Notes: a model not told the origin generated them from the letters alone. 64,000 bases of DNA from Endotrypanum monterogeii (GCA_000333855.2 CM007320.1:1636448-1700447), one strand, 5' to 3'. Counted from the stretch's first letter, positions 43,217 through 54,284 are shown. Made by a program: numbers and translations.

Positions 43217-43837
43217 ATGAGATCTTTCCTCCGACCGTCCCTAAAGAATCTGGGGCCTGTCTTCGCGATACCTTTTAAGCAGCAGAAAATCGACGAGGTC
43301 ATCCGCGTCGATCATGCGGGTGAGGTTGCTGCAGTTCGTATTGCAAGGCACCAGCTTGCGTTCATGTCGCCATTGGACGATGCAGTCCCTATTGCACAAG
43401 AAATTCTTGGCGACGAAATAGTCCACCAGCAGGTGATGACGGAGCTTGCAGAACGGCACGGCGTACGGACCACCTCGCTTGATCCCTTCTTCAAACTAGG
43501 GGCTTTTGTGATGGGTGCTGGGACGGCAATCCTGGGTAAGGAGGCGATGATGTGCTGTCACGCAGCTGTTGAGATCACCATTTTCAACCACTACAATGAT
43601 CAGCTCCGCGAGCTCGAGGTTCTCGAAGACAAGTGTTCCGGAATGAAAGAAAGCGAGGAGGAGAAGGAGGCCTGGGAGGACGTAAAAAACTATATTATGA
43701 AGTTTCGAGATGACGAGAAACATCACCAGGAGCTAGGGGAACGGAACGGCGCAGATCAAGCACCTGCCTACCCGCTTCTATATAACGGCATTCAACTTGC
43801 CTGCAAAATTGGTGTCACCTGTGCTAAGCGTATTTGA
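43217..43837 (+). CDS. COQ7: COQ7: demethoxyubiquinone hydroxylase, mitochondrial
   Basis: 206 residues. A di-iron monooxygenase that hydroxylates 5-demethoxyubiquinone in ubiquinone synthesis, at the matrix side of the inner mitochondrial membrane. All six carboxylate/His ligands of the family are visible: Glu36 in DHAGEVAAVR, Glu67 with His70 (DEIVH), Glu119 in AAVEITIFNHY, and Glu167 with His170 (DEKHH). The N terminus (MRSFLRPSLKNLG) is basic and lacks acidic residues, as expected of a mitochondrial presequence. The start at 43217 was preferred to the ATG at 43151 because a clear splice acceptor lies between them. First gene of the plus-strand array. Confidence 0.95.
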   Translation: MRSFLRPSLKNLGPVFAIPFKQQKIDEVIRVDHAGEVAAVRIARHQLAFMSPLDDAVPIAQEILGDEIVHQQVMTELAERHGVRTTSLDPFFKLGAFVMGAGTAILGKEAMMCCHAAVEITIFNHYNDQLRELEVLEDKCSGMKESEEEKEAWEDVKNYIMKFRDDEKHHQELGERNGADQAPAYPLLYNGIQLACKIGVTCAKRI

Positions 43838-44255
43838 CATGTCTTTTGGTGGTTGCTAGGATTGTGATTCCACAAGTTTTTTTCTCAGTCAGGTTGTTTA
43901 TCTGCATCAAAAGAACAAGAACAAGCTTAAGAGGCCGACTTCGCTGGTAAGTCGACCCTAGGTTAAACGAACACCTAATGCCCCCCGCCTCCCTAGCTTT
44001 CTGATATCAAATAACCCCTGCCGGAAACAGCAGCATGACTTTGTGAATGACATTTGTAAAAGTGTCTTGGAGAGAAAAAAGAAACTGTTAGTTGCATGTC
44101 TTTTCGCATCGTTTCATACACAATGTTTTCATCTTTACACTGGACGGCTACGCCACTCTTTTCTGCTACTCTCTCTGCATTTCTTCTTCCGCCCACTCAA
44201 AGATATACACAACTTGTGCTCGAATTCTTGTCTACTCAGCGTTTTTTTCTTTGAA
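43838..44255. other. Spacer COQ7 - NAP gene
   Basis: About 420 bases, no gene. The last 150 are pyrimidine-rich (TCTTTTCTGCTACTCTCTC and following), the likely splice signal for the next gene. Confidence 0.5.
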
Positions 44256-44810
44256 ATGGAGCTTTCACTGTCTGCCACGCAAGCCATATCTAAGTTCACT
44301 GAGGACCTGGTGAACATTGATCGCAAGTGCGATGAGGAAACAAATGCCTTGCGCCTTGCCTTCCGCACCAAGATGGAGCCTCTCCTGGAGGAGCGCTGTG
44401 ATCTTCTTAAGGGTGTCAATAACTTCTGGTCAGGAGTTCTTTCGTCCCCCGAGACCCCAATCGCAGCTCTTTTGAACGGCACCATTGATCCCAAGATTGT
44501 TCGCGCTGTCACGGATTTCAAAGTGGTGACGAGAGTCAGTGAGAATAAGCTTTACAGGAAGATCATCTTCACCTTTCGTCAGAATATGTTTGTGGAGGAA
44601 GGTGAAGTTTCACGAGAAGTCGATACTGAGATGAAGACAGTATCTCTTCACCCACTCAGGTGGAAGTCGGGTACTGAACGCGCGCGCACTGACTCCTTCT
44701 TCACCTTTTTCACGGAGAGCTTTTCCTCCGATACGAAGGATGTGGGGGAGATCACTGAGGCTCTCGACATGATATATCAGAACCCGTTCTTGGCCGTCGA
44801 GGCGGACTAA
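44256..44810 (+). CDS. Short nucleosome assembly protein (NAP/SET family)
   Basis: 184 residues from the ATG at 44256; an open frame extends upstream but crosses the pyrimidine-rich splice region and is unlikely to be translated. NAP-fold features: the long first helix (residues 8-52) for dimerisation, the FWSGVL block (58-63), the beta segment KLYRKIIFTFRQNMFV, and the family signature SFFTFFTE (about 147-154). NAP proteins chaperone H2A-H2B and also act outside the nucleus. The usual long acidic C-terminal tail is missing: the chain stops at NPFLAVEAD right after the domain. Frame and signature are intact, so this looks like a naturally tailless paralogue rather than a truncation. Confidence 0.88.
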   Translation: MELSLSATQAISKFTEDLVNIDRKCDEETNALRLAFRTKMEPLLEERCDLLKGVNNFWSGVLSSPETPIAALLNGTIDPKIVRAVTDFKVVTRVSENKLYRKIIFTFRQNMFVEEGEVSREVDTEMKTVSLHPLRWKSGTERARTDSFFTFFTESFSSDTKDVGEITEALDMIYQNPFLAVEAD

Positions 44811-45209
44811 TCGCTGTAATCTGGCACTAAACTTTTACGAGAAAAGAACTTGGATCAGAGATGTTCCAGAAATAGAAGATTATATTGAATTGTGCCTCTT
44901 AGTATCTAGGAGAGCACACGTAGAAAATCACTGAACTAAGCGCTGGTGGATACATAGAGCGGAGCATGTAGAAATAAATCGTTATTGCCAGCAATTGAAT
45001 CCTGCATTGGGGCCGTGGCTCTTTTTCTTTCCTCTTCAGCGTAGCCCTTCATGCAACTCGCCCCATTTTTCACACTTCTTTTCTCTCTGTTACGTTTCCC
45101 CAGTCTAGAATGTCAGAAAAAAAAAAGCGGACCAAACTCCCAACTGCTAAACGTGTTGAAGGAATTACAGTTCTCATAGTATCCTCATCTCACAACAGAA
45201 AAGGGTATC
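44811..45209. other. Spacer NAP - coiled-coil gene
   Basis: About 400 bases without a gene. An A run at 45117-45126 and the predicted acceptor ATCTCACAACAG (AG at 45197-45198), 11 bases before the next ATG. Confidence 0.6.
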
Positions 45210-46316
45210 ATGAGTCTTCAGCAAGCTTCACGGAGCATAGAGGAGCTGCTTTACACACTTACCACCACCTTGAATAACTTCAGAAGTGCAAGAGGCCTGC
45301 GGCACCTAGTCAATCCAGGGGAGCTTTCCTTCTCGCGGCTTTTCGGTGAGTGTGGGCGTACGAAGGACGAGAGTTATGAGAAGCGATCGGCAGCTGTTGG
45401 TGAAACTCGCCGATGTATGCTACAGCTTGTCGACAACTTCGACGGCGTCGCAGGGGCTGCTGAGAAAATGATCATACAAATCAATCTTCTGCTCAACACA
45501 CTTGAAAGGTTTCATAGTTGCTGTGACACAGAGGTCGATGACCGCGTCGATCGTAACGATCCAGATCTCCAGCAGCAACAACAGGATTTTGGTCAGCTTC
45601 GCAAGACCATTAGTCACCTGAAAACATCGTATGACAGCTTCAGCGCCTCGAAAGAGACTTGCAAAGCTCTTACGCGCAGCGCCATCACTCAGGTCGAAGA
45701 CGTGGCTGCACTCACGTCCTCTGAGGTAGCAGCCGCGCTTACCGACTTCGACCAACAGCGGCGCCGTGTAGAGATGAAGGAGAGACAAGTGGTGCACGCC
45801 ACGTCTTTTTCTACTTCACTAGAAGATCCAACTACGCGATCCTCAGAGTTCAATCTTACGAAGGAATCGGAGGCACTTGCGAATTTGAGAAAGAAGTACA
45901 TCGATTCTTGTGGAAACGCCATGAGGGAGACTCATTTCGCCCTTGAGATGTCGTCAATGACGGGCTGGGCTTCTTCTAACGTCTTCTTCGTCCATCTGAG
46001 TCAGCTCCTCGGTGAGATGTCAGAAAGTGGAAATGTAATTGCAGCCAATTTGCTTTCCATCAAGAACTCACAGAAAATATCCCACCAGTTGACGGAGGAA
46101 AAGCGAAGAATGTTGCAAGAGCAGAGAGCAGCAGGGGCTGCGGCAGGGGCAGCGGCTAACATTGCGCTGAATCTATTTGGTGAAGATGCCACTGCCTCTT
46201 TGAGAACATCATCTTCTGTTGTAACTTCGCTTCCACCGGAGTTATCTTCTACGGCGAGATCGCCGACTGAGAGGCTAGGCTTGAGTCCTGTGAATCTTGA
46301 TAGTTTGTTTCAGTAA
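45210..46316 (+). CDS. Conserved-looking coiled-coil protein of unknown function
   Basis: 368 residues from the ATG at 45210, 11 bases after a predicted splice acceptor. Predominantly helical and heptad-like throughout, e.g. QLRKTISHLKTSYDSFSASK (about 127-146) and DFDQQRRRVEMKERQVVH (about 179-196). A Gln run (QQQQQ) lies near 120 and an Ala-rich segment (AAGAAAGAAANIALNLF) near 307-323. The last 50 residues are Ser/Pro-rich and probably disordered, ending in LSPVNLDSLFQ. Overall length and helix distribution are compatible with a BAR- or t-SNARE-like bundle, but no signature motif supports either. No transmembrane segment. Confidence 0.8.
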   Translation: MSLQQASRSIEELLYTLTTTLNNFRSARGLRHLVNPGELSFSRLFGECGRTKDESYEKRSAAVGETRRCMLQLVDNFDGVAGAAEKMIIQINLLLNTLERFHSCCDTEVDDRVDRNDPDLQQQQQDFGQLRKTISHLKTSYDSFSASKETCKALTRSAITQVEDVAALTSSEVAAALTDFDQQRRRVEMKERQVVHATSFSTSLEDPTTRSSEFNLTKESEALANLRKKYIDSCGNAMRETHFALEMSSMTGWASSNVFFVHLSQLLGEMSESGNVIAANLLSIKNSQKISHQLTEEKRRMLQEQRAAGAAAGAAANIALNLFGEDATASLRTSSSVVTSLPPELSSTARSPTERLGLSPVNLDSLFQ

Positions 46317-46927
46317 GGCGAGCTCTGAAAACCTTCGTGCGTCACCTCGGCATCCCTTTCCTGTGGTTGAGAGCTTAGCTTTTGCCTTTTGCTGGAAGAA
46401 GGGCATGTACCTTCTGAGTTTGTATGTTTCTTTATCGGTTTGCTGACCATACTTCCCAAAAAGAAGTGGAAGAAACTTCCCACATTCACTTTTCATGGTC
46501 TTGTGAGATCCCATGGAGGTCATTTCCATGTAACACTGTAGGTTGCTTCCTCTATTCTCCACGTGGGTTCCCCAGTTTATGAATTCAAACATTGGGTTTC
46601 CGTTCTCTTCTTAGCCGATTCTGCTTGGCAGGTATGTGCTAGATTTTTCTGCTCTGCTTCCAGTCAACCAGATCGGCCAAGTGCCGAGGAGGTGCGAGAT
46701 GAGCCCGCAAAGTTTTCCTAGTATCGAGGAGAAGAAACAGCTTTTAAAATTTGGAGAAGACCGGATGGTGTTCTCATGGTCTTATCGTACTGACAGTATT
46801 TTATTTGCCCTCCCTCTTTCCCTCCCCCCACTTTCTATGCATAAGAGAAGCTGTGGGGGCTGCAGGATTTCCATTATCAGCATTGGCGTTTATAAGAGCT
46901 AACCATAATAGAAGAATCACAGTAGAA
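46317..46927. other. Spacer with splice signal before the kinase gene
   Basis: No gene. A strong pyrimidine tract (46798-46840) ends at AG 46844-46845; no ATG occurs between it and 46928. Confidence 0.65.
46798..46845 (+). promoter_or_regulatory. Predicted trans-splice acceptor of the kinase gene
   Basis: About 40 bases of almost pure pyrimidine followed by TATGCATAAG. The first ATG downstream of the AG is at 46928. Confidence 0.7.
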
Positions 46928-48046
46928 ATGAAGAATCGACCGTCTCTCGCGCTGGATGCAGCAATAGTGGAAAAATTTCAGCAAGACTCGAGGTCCTACC
47001 AAATACACAGCAACAATTCCTTACAGTTCCGTGCGTTCCTCTTCAATGAGGCCGGTATGTACACAAAGGACGGCCGTGAGTTGCCCAGCAGTGTCAAAAA
47101 GGATGACATTGACTACGCATCAAAGCGCAACGTCGGCTCCGGTGCGAGTGGCGATGTCTTTTTTGCGCGTCTAAAAAATGGTACATCCATTGCCTTGAAG
47201 CGTATCCCCATCTCGTCCAAGACACATCGCGACGAAGTAGACCGAGAGCTACAGGTTTTCATGGCTCGTGGTGATTCTCCGCATGTAATGAACAATTATG
47301 GCGCATTTTGGGATGCTGAGGACGATGCGATTGTGATTCCCATGGCGTGGATGCCGTACACAGTGAAAGACCTCGGCCTTTTTTGGGGTGGCCTCAACGA
47401 GTCACTGTTAAAGGCAGTATTTTTTCAGGTGGTGTCTGGTTTGGTTTACCTGCACGATGTTAAACGAGTGCTCCACCGAGACCTAAAGCCAAGCAACCTG
47501 CTCATCAGCGAAAATGGCTACGTGAAAATTGCTGACTTTGGTGTATCGAAGCTCATCCAAACGCTTGCTGTCTCGTCTACATATGTTGGGACAATGTGTT
47601 TCATGGCTCCTGAAAGGTTGGAGCAAGGCATGTACGGCTTTAGCAGCGATGTTTGGTCACTGGGGTTGACCATGATCAGCGCCGTCACAGGAAAAAATCC
47701 GTGGGCGCCACCGGAAGAAATGAACCTCTACCAACTACTGAGCAAAATGGCTAACGGAAGCATACCGACGCTTCCTGATTCCGGCGCATTTTCTGACGAC
47801 GCGAGAGATTTTGTGAAGCAGTGCCTTGAGCGCGATCCGGATGCCCGCCCCACGTCTGCAGAGCTTCTTCAGCACAGATTCTTTGTTGGAGTAACAACCG
47901 AAAGCGCCGTAGCGATGGTCAAGATGGCAGTAGAACAGATGACCCGCCTCATCAATAACAAAGCACAGAAAGAGAAAGAAGTTGCCCGATCGCAGGAGTC
48001 TTTGGAGGAGGATTTGAGGGCACAACTGGATAAGCTAGTGTCGTAG
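46928..48046 (+). CDS. STE-family protein kinase, MAP kinase kinase-like
   Basis: 372 residues from the ATG at 46928, the first ATG after the splice acceptor; a longer frame back to 46751 would include the pyrimidine tract and is rejected. All kinase motifs are present: GSGASGDV loop (70-77), Lys91 (IALKR), HRDLKPSN (183-190), DFG (203-205) and APERL (226-230). The activation loop TLAVSSTYVGT resembles the SxAxS/T pattern of MAPKKs, which are switched on by upstream MAPKKKs and phosphorylate a MAPK. A ~60-residue N-terminal extension and a charged C-terminal helix (about 335-372) flank the domain. Kinetoplastid MAPKKs control flagellar length and life-cycle changes; which member this is cannot be settled here. 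Confidence 0.92.
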   Translation: MKNRPSLALDAAIVEKFQQDSRSYQIHSNNSLQFRAFLFNEAGMYTKDGRELPSSVKKDDIDYASKRNVGSGASGDVFFARLKNGTSIALKRIPISSKTHRDEVDRELQVFMARGDSPHVMNNYGAFWDAEDDAIVIPMAWMPYTVKDLGLFWGGLNESLLKAVFFQVVSGLVYLHDVKRVLHRDLKPSNLLISENGYVKIADFGVSKLIQTLAVSSTYVGTMCFMAPERLEQGMYGFSSDVWSLGLTMISAVTGKNPWAPPEEMNLYQLLSKMANGSIPTLPDSGAFSDDARDFVKQCLERDPDARPTSAELLQHRFFVGVTTESAVAMVKMAVEQMTRLINNKAQKEKEVARSQESLEEDLRAQLDKLVS

Positions 48047-49854
48047 TGATGGGGTGTAAATATTGCATTTTTGCGCCTCTGCCCGGTCCGTGATTTCCTC
48101 CTGCAACGTGATACAGCCTTTAGCGCTTTTCTCATGTGAGGGTTTCTTTTGCTCTTCATCTTGCCTTCTCTTTATTGTTTTGTCGTTGCTGTGTTCTCGT
48201 TTCATATGTTGCTTGTGCTTTGTGTGGGGCTTAAGATTGGGGGATCGTTTTTTTTTTCTTCATGGTATTATGCGGATGGTCCCTGCTATTGCACCCCATG
48301 TAGAAGGCTTTAAGTCCACACAGGCATGATATACACTCTTTGCCACATGTGTGCGTAGGGTGAGACCCACTTCCCTTTCAATTCGACCACTCACCCCCTG
48401 CCTGTTGTGCCTCGCCCTCTTCGCTTTCTCCAGGGCGTGTGCGTATGTAGGATACCAGGATATGCTTCTCCCCCCCTCCCCCTCACCTTCTACGAAGGCT
48501 GCTTCCGTGTTATCTTTTGTTTCGCTTGTCGATAATCTTGGCGTGCAACCTCCTCTTCCTCACGCTCATTCTGCCCCTTCTAGGATGTTTCTGTAAGGAA
48601 GAGAAAGGGGGACTAAAGAATGATGGTGCCAGTGGCGATGCGATAGTTTATTCGTGCTTCTGTTTTTCCAACATGATAATGTGCTCTTCCCTCACCCCTT
48701 CTCCCCTGAGGGTGTTTGCTCTGACTTTCCCTTTGTGTCTGCTGGCGGGAGGCCTCTATCTTTCTAGCGCATCATCCAATGTTTTGCATACTGCTCTCTT
48801 CCTTTTTCCTTTTTTTTTTTCGTTCGGGGGGGGGGAGGGAGGCGCTGGTTCACACAAATGCACGCACATCAGAACCAACCGAGTACGTTATGCGAGGCTT
48901 TGCGCGCACGGTTTGGTTGCGCGATGATTTGCTCAGGGTGTAGTGGTGTGTATCTTTTTTTTTATATATTTTATTTTTAATTATTTTTATTTTTATTATT
49001 CTAAACGTATTTCTTTTCTCGCACGCTCACCCTCTCGTCCGGCACTTTCCCGACTTGCGGCTCCGCTACTTCGTGTTCTTATTGACTGGGACTCTGTTTC
49101 TGTTGCACACCGCAACACCTTTCACACGCACCGTGGGAAGATACCAAAACAACCAGGCCAGGGGGTCACCTGCAGACTGCTGCAGAAGTCCTCACAAAAC
49201 GGAAAGTCGGATACCTAGTCCCACAGAGAGGTTCAGTTTAGGTGGGCTGTCAAGGATACACAAAGGCGGCGACGGCCGTACTTGCCTCTTACCCCCTTTT
49301 TGTTATATTTAAAAAACTTCTCTGTTGTGAGTCGATGCGGCGAACACGCGGCGAGTTCTCCTTGAGCTGGTTGTGACCACCAGCTCACTACCCATGTCTC
49401 GTTTCTTCTCGATTAGATGTATGAACAGATGTCCTGTTTTCTGCTTGGCCCTTCCCCACCTACGTAGCTTAGTTTTTTTTTTTTAGTGTATATATATATA
49501 TATATATATCCTCGATAGTGGGGGAAAAATGGAGGGTAGATATTTTTGTTTTTCACCAAGTGAAAAATTTTTTCTTTACCATCTTCTTTTTCGACTCCCT
49601 AATATTATTACTTTCGGTTCTCTTCCTTCGCCCTTTCTTTACATTCCTACACGTACGCACTCCCACACACCCAACTAGATATGCATATATTTGTCAGGTT
49701 TTGTTTTTCTTCTTCCCCTGTTTCGCTCTCTCGTACGTCCTTGTGTGTCTCAGTCGCGAGCTCTCGGTGCGTTTCTACTTCCCTCCCCCCACACTTTTTA
49801 CCGTTTCACTTTTGCGTTGTCTTTTTTTTTTGTGTGTGTGTGTCGTCTGTGTCT

Positions 49855-49885
<31 letters not shown>

Positions 49886-50777
49886 CATCCGTGTACCCTC
49901 TTTTTTTTCTCCACTCTTTTTTTTTCTGATTTTGCTTCGAAAGAATTAGAAAAACAATAACAAAAGTTGAGCAAAAGAATGAGGCATAGATTCATTAGTT
50001 GCGTCCAATACAGGACCAGCGCAGATCTTTGGAGAACACGTCTGTCCTCTTCCTCTCCCACTGCCCCCCCCTTCCCTCCCTCCTGATCACCAGATTCCTT
50101 GATATCTTCTACCGTGTGTAGTCTGCTGTGAGGGTGCGTGCGGGAATAAAGGGAAGAGAGAGTAGGGGCCCAAAGCGCTTCTCTCCCCAGGGGATGGTGT
50201 TGAACCCTTCGCAGTACGTGCAGGCAATCTGCCCCCTAGCTGAAAATGCGCTATGCTCTAGATATAGGGTACCCAAATGAATAGAGCTGCATCCTTGTCG
50301 GCCAGACGTTTTCTTTTCTCGACGTACTGACTGCAGCATGCTCGCTCGGTGCCTATCCCATCGGCATTCTCCCCGATTAAGTACACCTTTCCTTTCTTAT
50401 TCCCCTCTCTCTCCCACCGCACCTTGTCGGCCCTCGCGGTCGTTGTACGAACACATCCTTCTCTTTTTCGTCTTTTCCTCTCCTGCTTTCATTAGCACCC
50501 GACAGCGGCACACCCGTTTTTCTCTTCTTATTCCTATTTTTTTTTTTTTCACCATTCTAACGTTTTTCCGCGCTCATCTCGCATTTACCTCCGCACAACT
50601 GCTGAGATCTGTTTTACGTTTGATAGTGCTTCATCAACAGAAGAAACGAGAACACAGAAAGGTTGACGACCTCTTCCGCTCATTTTTCTCAGCTTCCTCG
50701 TATTATTATTATTATTATTTGTTCCCCCCCTCCCTTACACTTCATCGAGAAGTTCCATTTTTCCCTCTTACACCGTC
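48047..50777. other. Spacer between kinase and enoyl-CoA hydratase
   Basis: 2.7 kb without a convincing gene. Pyrimidine-rich on the plus strand. Repeats: T/A-rich patch (48955-49002), TA (49488-49509), TG/TC (49831-49885), TAT trinucleotides (50700-50719). Short open frames are hydrophobic or Ser/Leu-rich artefacts of T-rich DNA. Confidence 0.6.
49831..49885. repeat. Interrupted (TG)n microsatellite
   Basis: TG repeat with TC interruptions, following a T10 run. Confidence 0.92.
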
Positions 50778-51581
50778 ATGCTCCGCTTATCGCCTCTCAT
50801 TCGCTGCGGTGCGCAGCCTGTAGTGAAGGTTTCACAGATGGGCCAGGTGGTGATGCTGACTATCAACCGCCCCAGCCAGCTTAATGCGCTGAATCGGGCT
50901 GTGTCGGAGAGCCTCATAGAAAACCTGGAGAAGTACGACAAGGATCCCTCCTGCAGCGCGTTTATCATCACAGGCGCGGGTCGTGCATTCGTCGCAGGGG
51001 CTGACATCAAGTCGATGAAGGACCGCACCTTCGTCGAAGGTGTAATCTCAAACGACCTCCAAGCACTTTCCCGTATGGGGACCATCGGCAAGCCGATCAT
51101 TGCGGCTGTCAACGGTGTCGCGTTAGGCGGTGGGTGTGAGCTGGCCATGTCCTGCGATATACTTATTGCAAGCGAGGAGGCGAAGTTTGGGCAGCCCGAG
51201 ATTAAACTTGCCACAATCCCCGGACTGGGCGGCACGCAACGTCTGACGCGCATGATTGGCAAGGCTCGTGCGATGGAGTGGGTGCTTACTGGAAACACTT
51301 ACTCGGCTACGGAGGCCGAGCGTGCGGGGATTGTATCGAGGGTAGTAAAGCACGAAGAGTTAATGTCGACCGCCCTACAGATGGCAGAGAAGATTGCAGG
51401 CTACAGTCAGATTGCGGTAAGGCTCGCCAAGATGGCTGTTAACGAGTCACAGGAGACATCGCTCGCAGCTGGTTTGGCCTACGAGTCCATTGTTTTCAAT
51501 TCCACCTTTTCTACCCAAGATAGGAAAGAGGGTATGACCGCATTTACGGAGAAGCGTGCACCTCACTTTCAGAACAAATGA
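50778..51581 (+). CDS. ECHS1: Enoyl-CoA hydratase, mitochondrial (crotonase family)
   Basis: 267 residues from the ATG at 50778. Adds water across the 2,3 double bond of enoyl-CoA in beta-oxidation and branched-chain amino-acid breakdown. Crotonase landmarks: CoA-binding AFVAGADIK (70-78), oxyanion-hole GVALGGGCELAM with catalytic Glu121, second catalytic Glu141 in FGQPEIKL, and the IPGLGGTQRL block. Both glutamates present argues for a true hydratase rather than an isomerase or hydrolase. The N terminus (MLRLSPLIRCG) is a short basic mitochondrial presequence. Length is typical of ECHS1 after allowing for a short presequence. A C-rich pyrimidine tract lies 35-60 bases upstream. Confidence 0.95.
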   Translation: MLRLSPLIRCGAQPVVKVSQMGQVVMLTINRPSQLNALNRAVSESLIENLEKYDKDPSCSAFIITGAGRAFVAGADIKSMKDRTFVEGVISNDLQALSRMGTIGKPIIAAVNGVALGGGCELAMSCDILIASEEAKFGQPEIKLATIPGLGGTQRLTRMIGKARAMEWVLTGNTYSATEAERAGIVSRVVKHEELMSTALQMAEKIAGYSQIAVRLAKMAVNESQETSLAAGLAYESIVFNSTFSTQDRKEGMTAFTEKRAPHFQNK

Positions 51582-52044
51582 GCACCTGCTTTCCCCGTGG
51601 TATACTTGGACCCCTTTTTTTTCCTTTTCCCGCTCCTCCCTTTTCCAGGGAAATGAGAGGTAGGAATAACCGGCGTGCCTACCCTCACATTGCTTCGAGG
51701 CGTGAGGAGCAGTACTGGAAGAAATACTCAAAAAAAAAAAAGAGTGTGTATGAAAAGAGGAATAAAAGGATCAATCCGGGAATATCTGCTGGCAGTCTTT
51801 TCAGGGGGGGGGGGTGGGGGATAGGGGGCAATTTATAGTATGCCTCTTCTCGTTTCCTCGGGGCTGTTGCATATGGAGGAGCAGTGGGGCGAGAAGATAA
51901 AAAAAAAAACGTGAAGGCATATTATCGTATTGTTTTTCTCTTCCTCACCGGTAGTCGTTATTTCACTTTTTTTTTTGGTTTCTTGAACTTGTCGCTCAGT
52001 GCTTCCTTTCCGCAATTTTACCCATCATTGATCTTCTCTGTCGT

Positions 52045-52118
52045 GGTTTTTTTTTCCTTTTTTTTTTCCTTTTTTTTTCCGTTTTTTTTTCCGTTTTTTT
52101 TTTCCGTTTTTTTTTTCG
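52045..52118 (+). repeat. T-rich minisatellite, unit about T8-10 plus CC(G)
   Basis: Six to seven tandem units of a long T run followed by CC or CCG on the plus (transcribed-sense) strand. Confidence 0.9.
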
Positions 52119-52497
52119 TTTCCCCTTTTCTGCACGTTCGCGACTCTTCACACTTTTTTCTTCCTTCCCCCCCCAAAAAAAAACCTGCAACAATAACACT
52201 TTCACAATGTCTTTTTTTGTTTTTTTTTCCTTTCCGCTGCGCACTTCAACTCCCTTTCCCCTCTGCTGTACAGAAAGGAACACCTCTTGTGTGTCTTGGC
52301 TTTGTTGATTGTCTGTGCGTTCTTATATCTTTTTATTGTTTTTCTATTCGCCACTTCGACGTTTCGCTTGACTTGATTGACTCGACTCACTCTTACTCAC
52401 CTCCACAGACATGCCTCCCTATATCCTCCCTTTCCTTTCTTCTCACTGAGCATCTTGCATAGGCTTACCGTCGAAGGTGTTCCAATAATACACGACA

Positions 52498-52539
52498 CAC
52501 TATATATAATATATATATANNNNNNNNNNNNNNNNNNNN

Positions 52540-52568
<29 letters not shown>
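52498..52568. repeat. TA microsatellite containing a 20-N assembly gap
   Basis: TA repeats flank Ns at 52520-52539. The true repeat length is unknown. A G9 run follows at 52578-52586. Confidence 0.97.
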
Positions 52569-52570
<2 letters not shown>

Positions 52571-53631
52571 AACGGTAGGGGGGGGGGGATAGGATTCACC
52601 GATGATGGCGTGCCTTTGCTGCTGTTTGCGTATGCACTCATGTCTTCCTCTCCCTCTTTTTTTCTTTCCTGACCACGGTAGACTTTGAGTGTTTCTATCA
52701 CTTCACAGGCATATGCACGTTAAACTCCCACCCTCTTCGTACTCGGATTCTCCCTGAGCTGCTCAAGAAACGCCCCCTCCCCCCAGTGTGGAAAAAATTC
52801 TGTTCTTGCTTTCATTTTTTTCCTCGCTTCTTTTCACTATTGGTCGTGGGGTTAGCGAAATAAGGGCGGGCTAGCGGACAGCGACCTGGTGCAACGCGTA
52901 GCGCAAAGTTGGATCGGGGAGTACCACATAGAGAAGGATGTATACCCTCACACGGTACTCCCTGCCTCCCCTTCTCAAAGGTCTTGTTACTTGTCACCGC
53001 GAAATGTGCTCTGGGCTTAGGGCACCGTGGCGGTCCCTCAGTCTGGCGGGTCGATGCAACGTTTCTCGTTCCGCATAGCCTGGAAGCTGTGCACTAATTG
53101 TGCTTCCTCTTTCTTTTCACAAGTTGAGACATCCAATTCTCCTATTTTCCCCTTTCGCGTTGTTCTTCTTCTTTCTTTTTTTTTTTTCATGTGTGTTCAA
53201 TGTTCGCAAAGATCAAGTAGCAAAAAGTGCACCTCTTCGCGATCATACGGATGCACTGCCCCCCTCCCCTTCTATGTCTTCAGCCCCTGCCACTCCCTCT
53301 TTCCTTCCTATCCTGTTTTGTCCACCTTTCAGTTTTTTTTTTTTTAAGAAAAAAAGTATTTATTGGTACGCGAGTGCGATTCCTACCCCTCCTTTATTGA
53401 CCCTTTCTTCCTCTCTGCCCCAGTGCGTTTTTTTATTATTTTTACGTCTTGTGGTTTCACCGCTGTCTGTTACGTTGGCTCCTCCTTCTCTATGACTTCC
53501 CCAAATCCGCTGTTAGCGTGAACCCACATGGCGTTGCTCGTCTCCTTCATTTCCTTCTTTTTTTTTTTGTCTTCTATCGATTTTTTTGATTTAGTTTTAC
53601 CGAATAGCACCGCTCCACTTTCTCCCCCCCA

Positions 53632-53675
<44 letters not shown>
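53632..53675. repeat. (AC)22 microsatellite
   Basis: Perfect CA/AC repeat followed by a GA run. Confidence 0.97.
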
Positions 53676-53677
<2 letters not shown>

Positions 53678-54284
53678 GAGAGAGAGAGTGAGCACAAAAG
53701 CACTATATGTAGACGCTCTCGTGAACAGGCGCTTAGTGTGTTTATAGGAAAATTTCGGGTGTATGGATGTGTTTTCGTAAACTATCTCTCAATTTTGTTT
53801 CCCTCGCTTCCTCTTTCAGCCCCCTACCACAGTTTTTTTTTTTTTTTGGAACGCGGGGAGCGATGGTAGCGCATGTATACAAGCGAAGCAAAGCGGTACA
53901 CGCACCTTGGTGACGTCGACAGGGACGGCTGCTCCTCCTTCAGCTCCACGAGCGTAACTGCTCACGTTCTCGGATGTATTTCCTCGCAAAATGTGTGCCC
54001 GCTCATTTGCTTCACCGTACGTGGGCATTGATGTACCTTCTAGCGCAGTCCCCAGACCCTACTTAGACCGATGCGTGAATTTTCTTTTATCCATAGCGAT
54101 ACTGCATGCTTTCTATGCTCTGGACGCACCATCGATCTCTCTGTTGCTCTTTCTATATTTTTCCTGATTTCTACCTGTATACATGTATCTGCCATCAAAA
54201 CAGATTCTTTTGTTGCTCGTCCTACCCGCGCCTCTGCCTCCCCCTTCTCTCTATCCTCATCAACATATCACCTCAGCGGATATC

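Noticed and set aside
53632..53675. Regular AC array considered as CRISPR-like or satellite
   Set aside because: Simple dinucleotide repeat without spacers; ordinary microsatellite.
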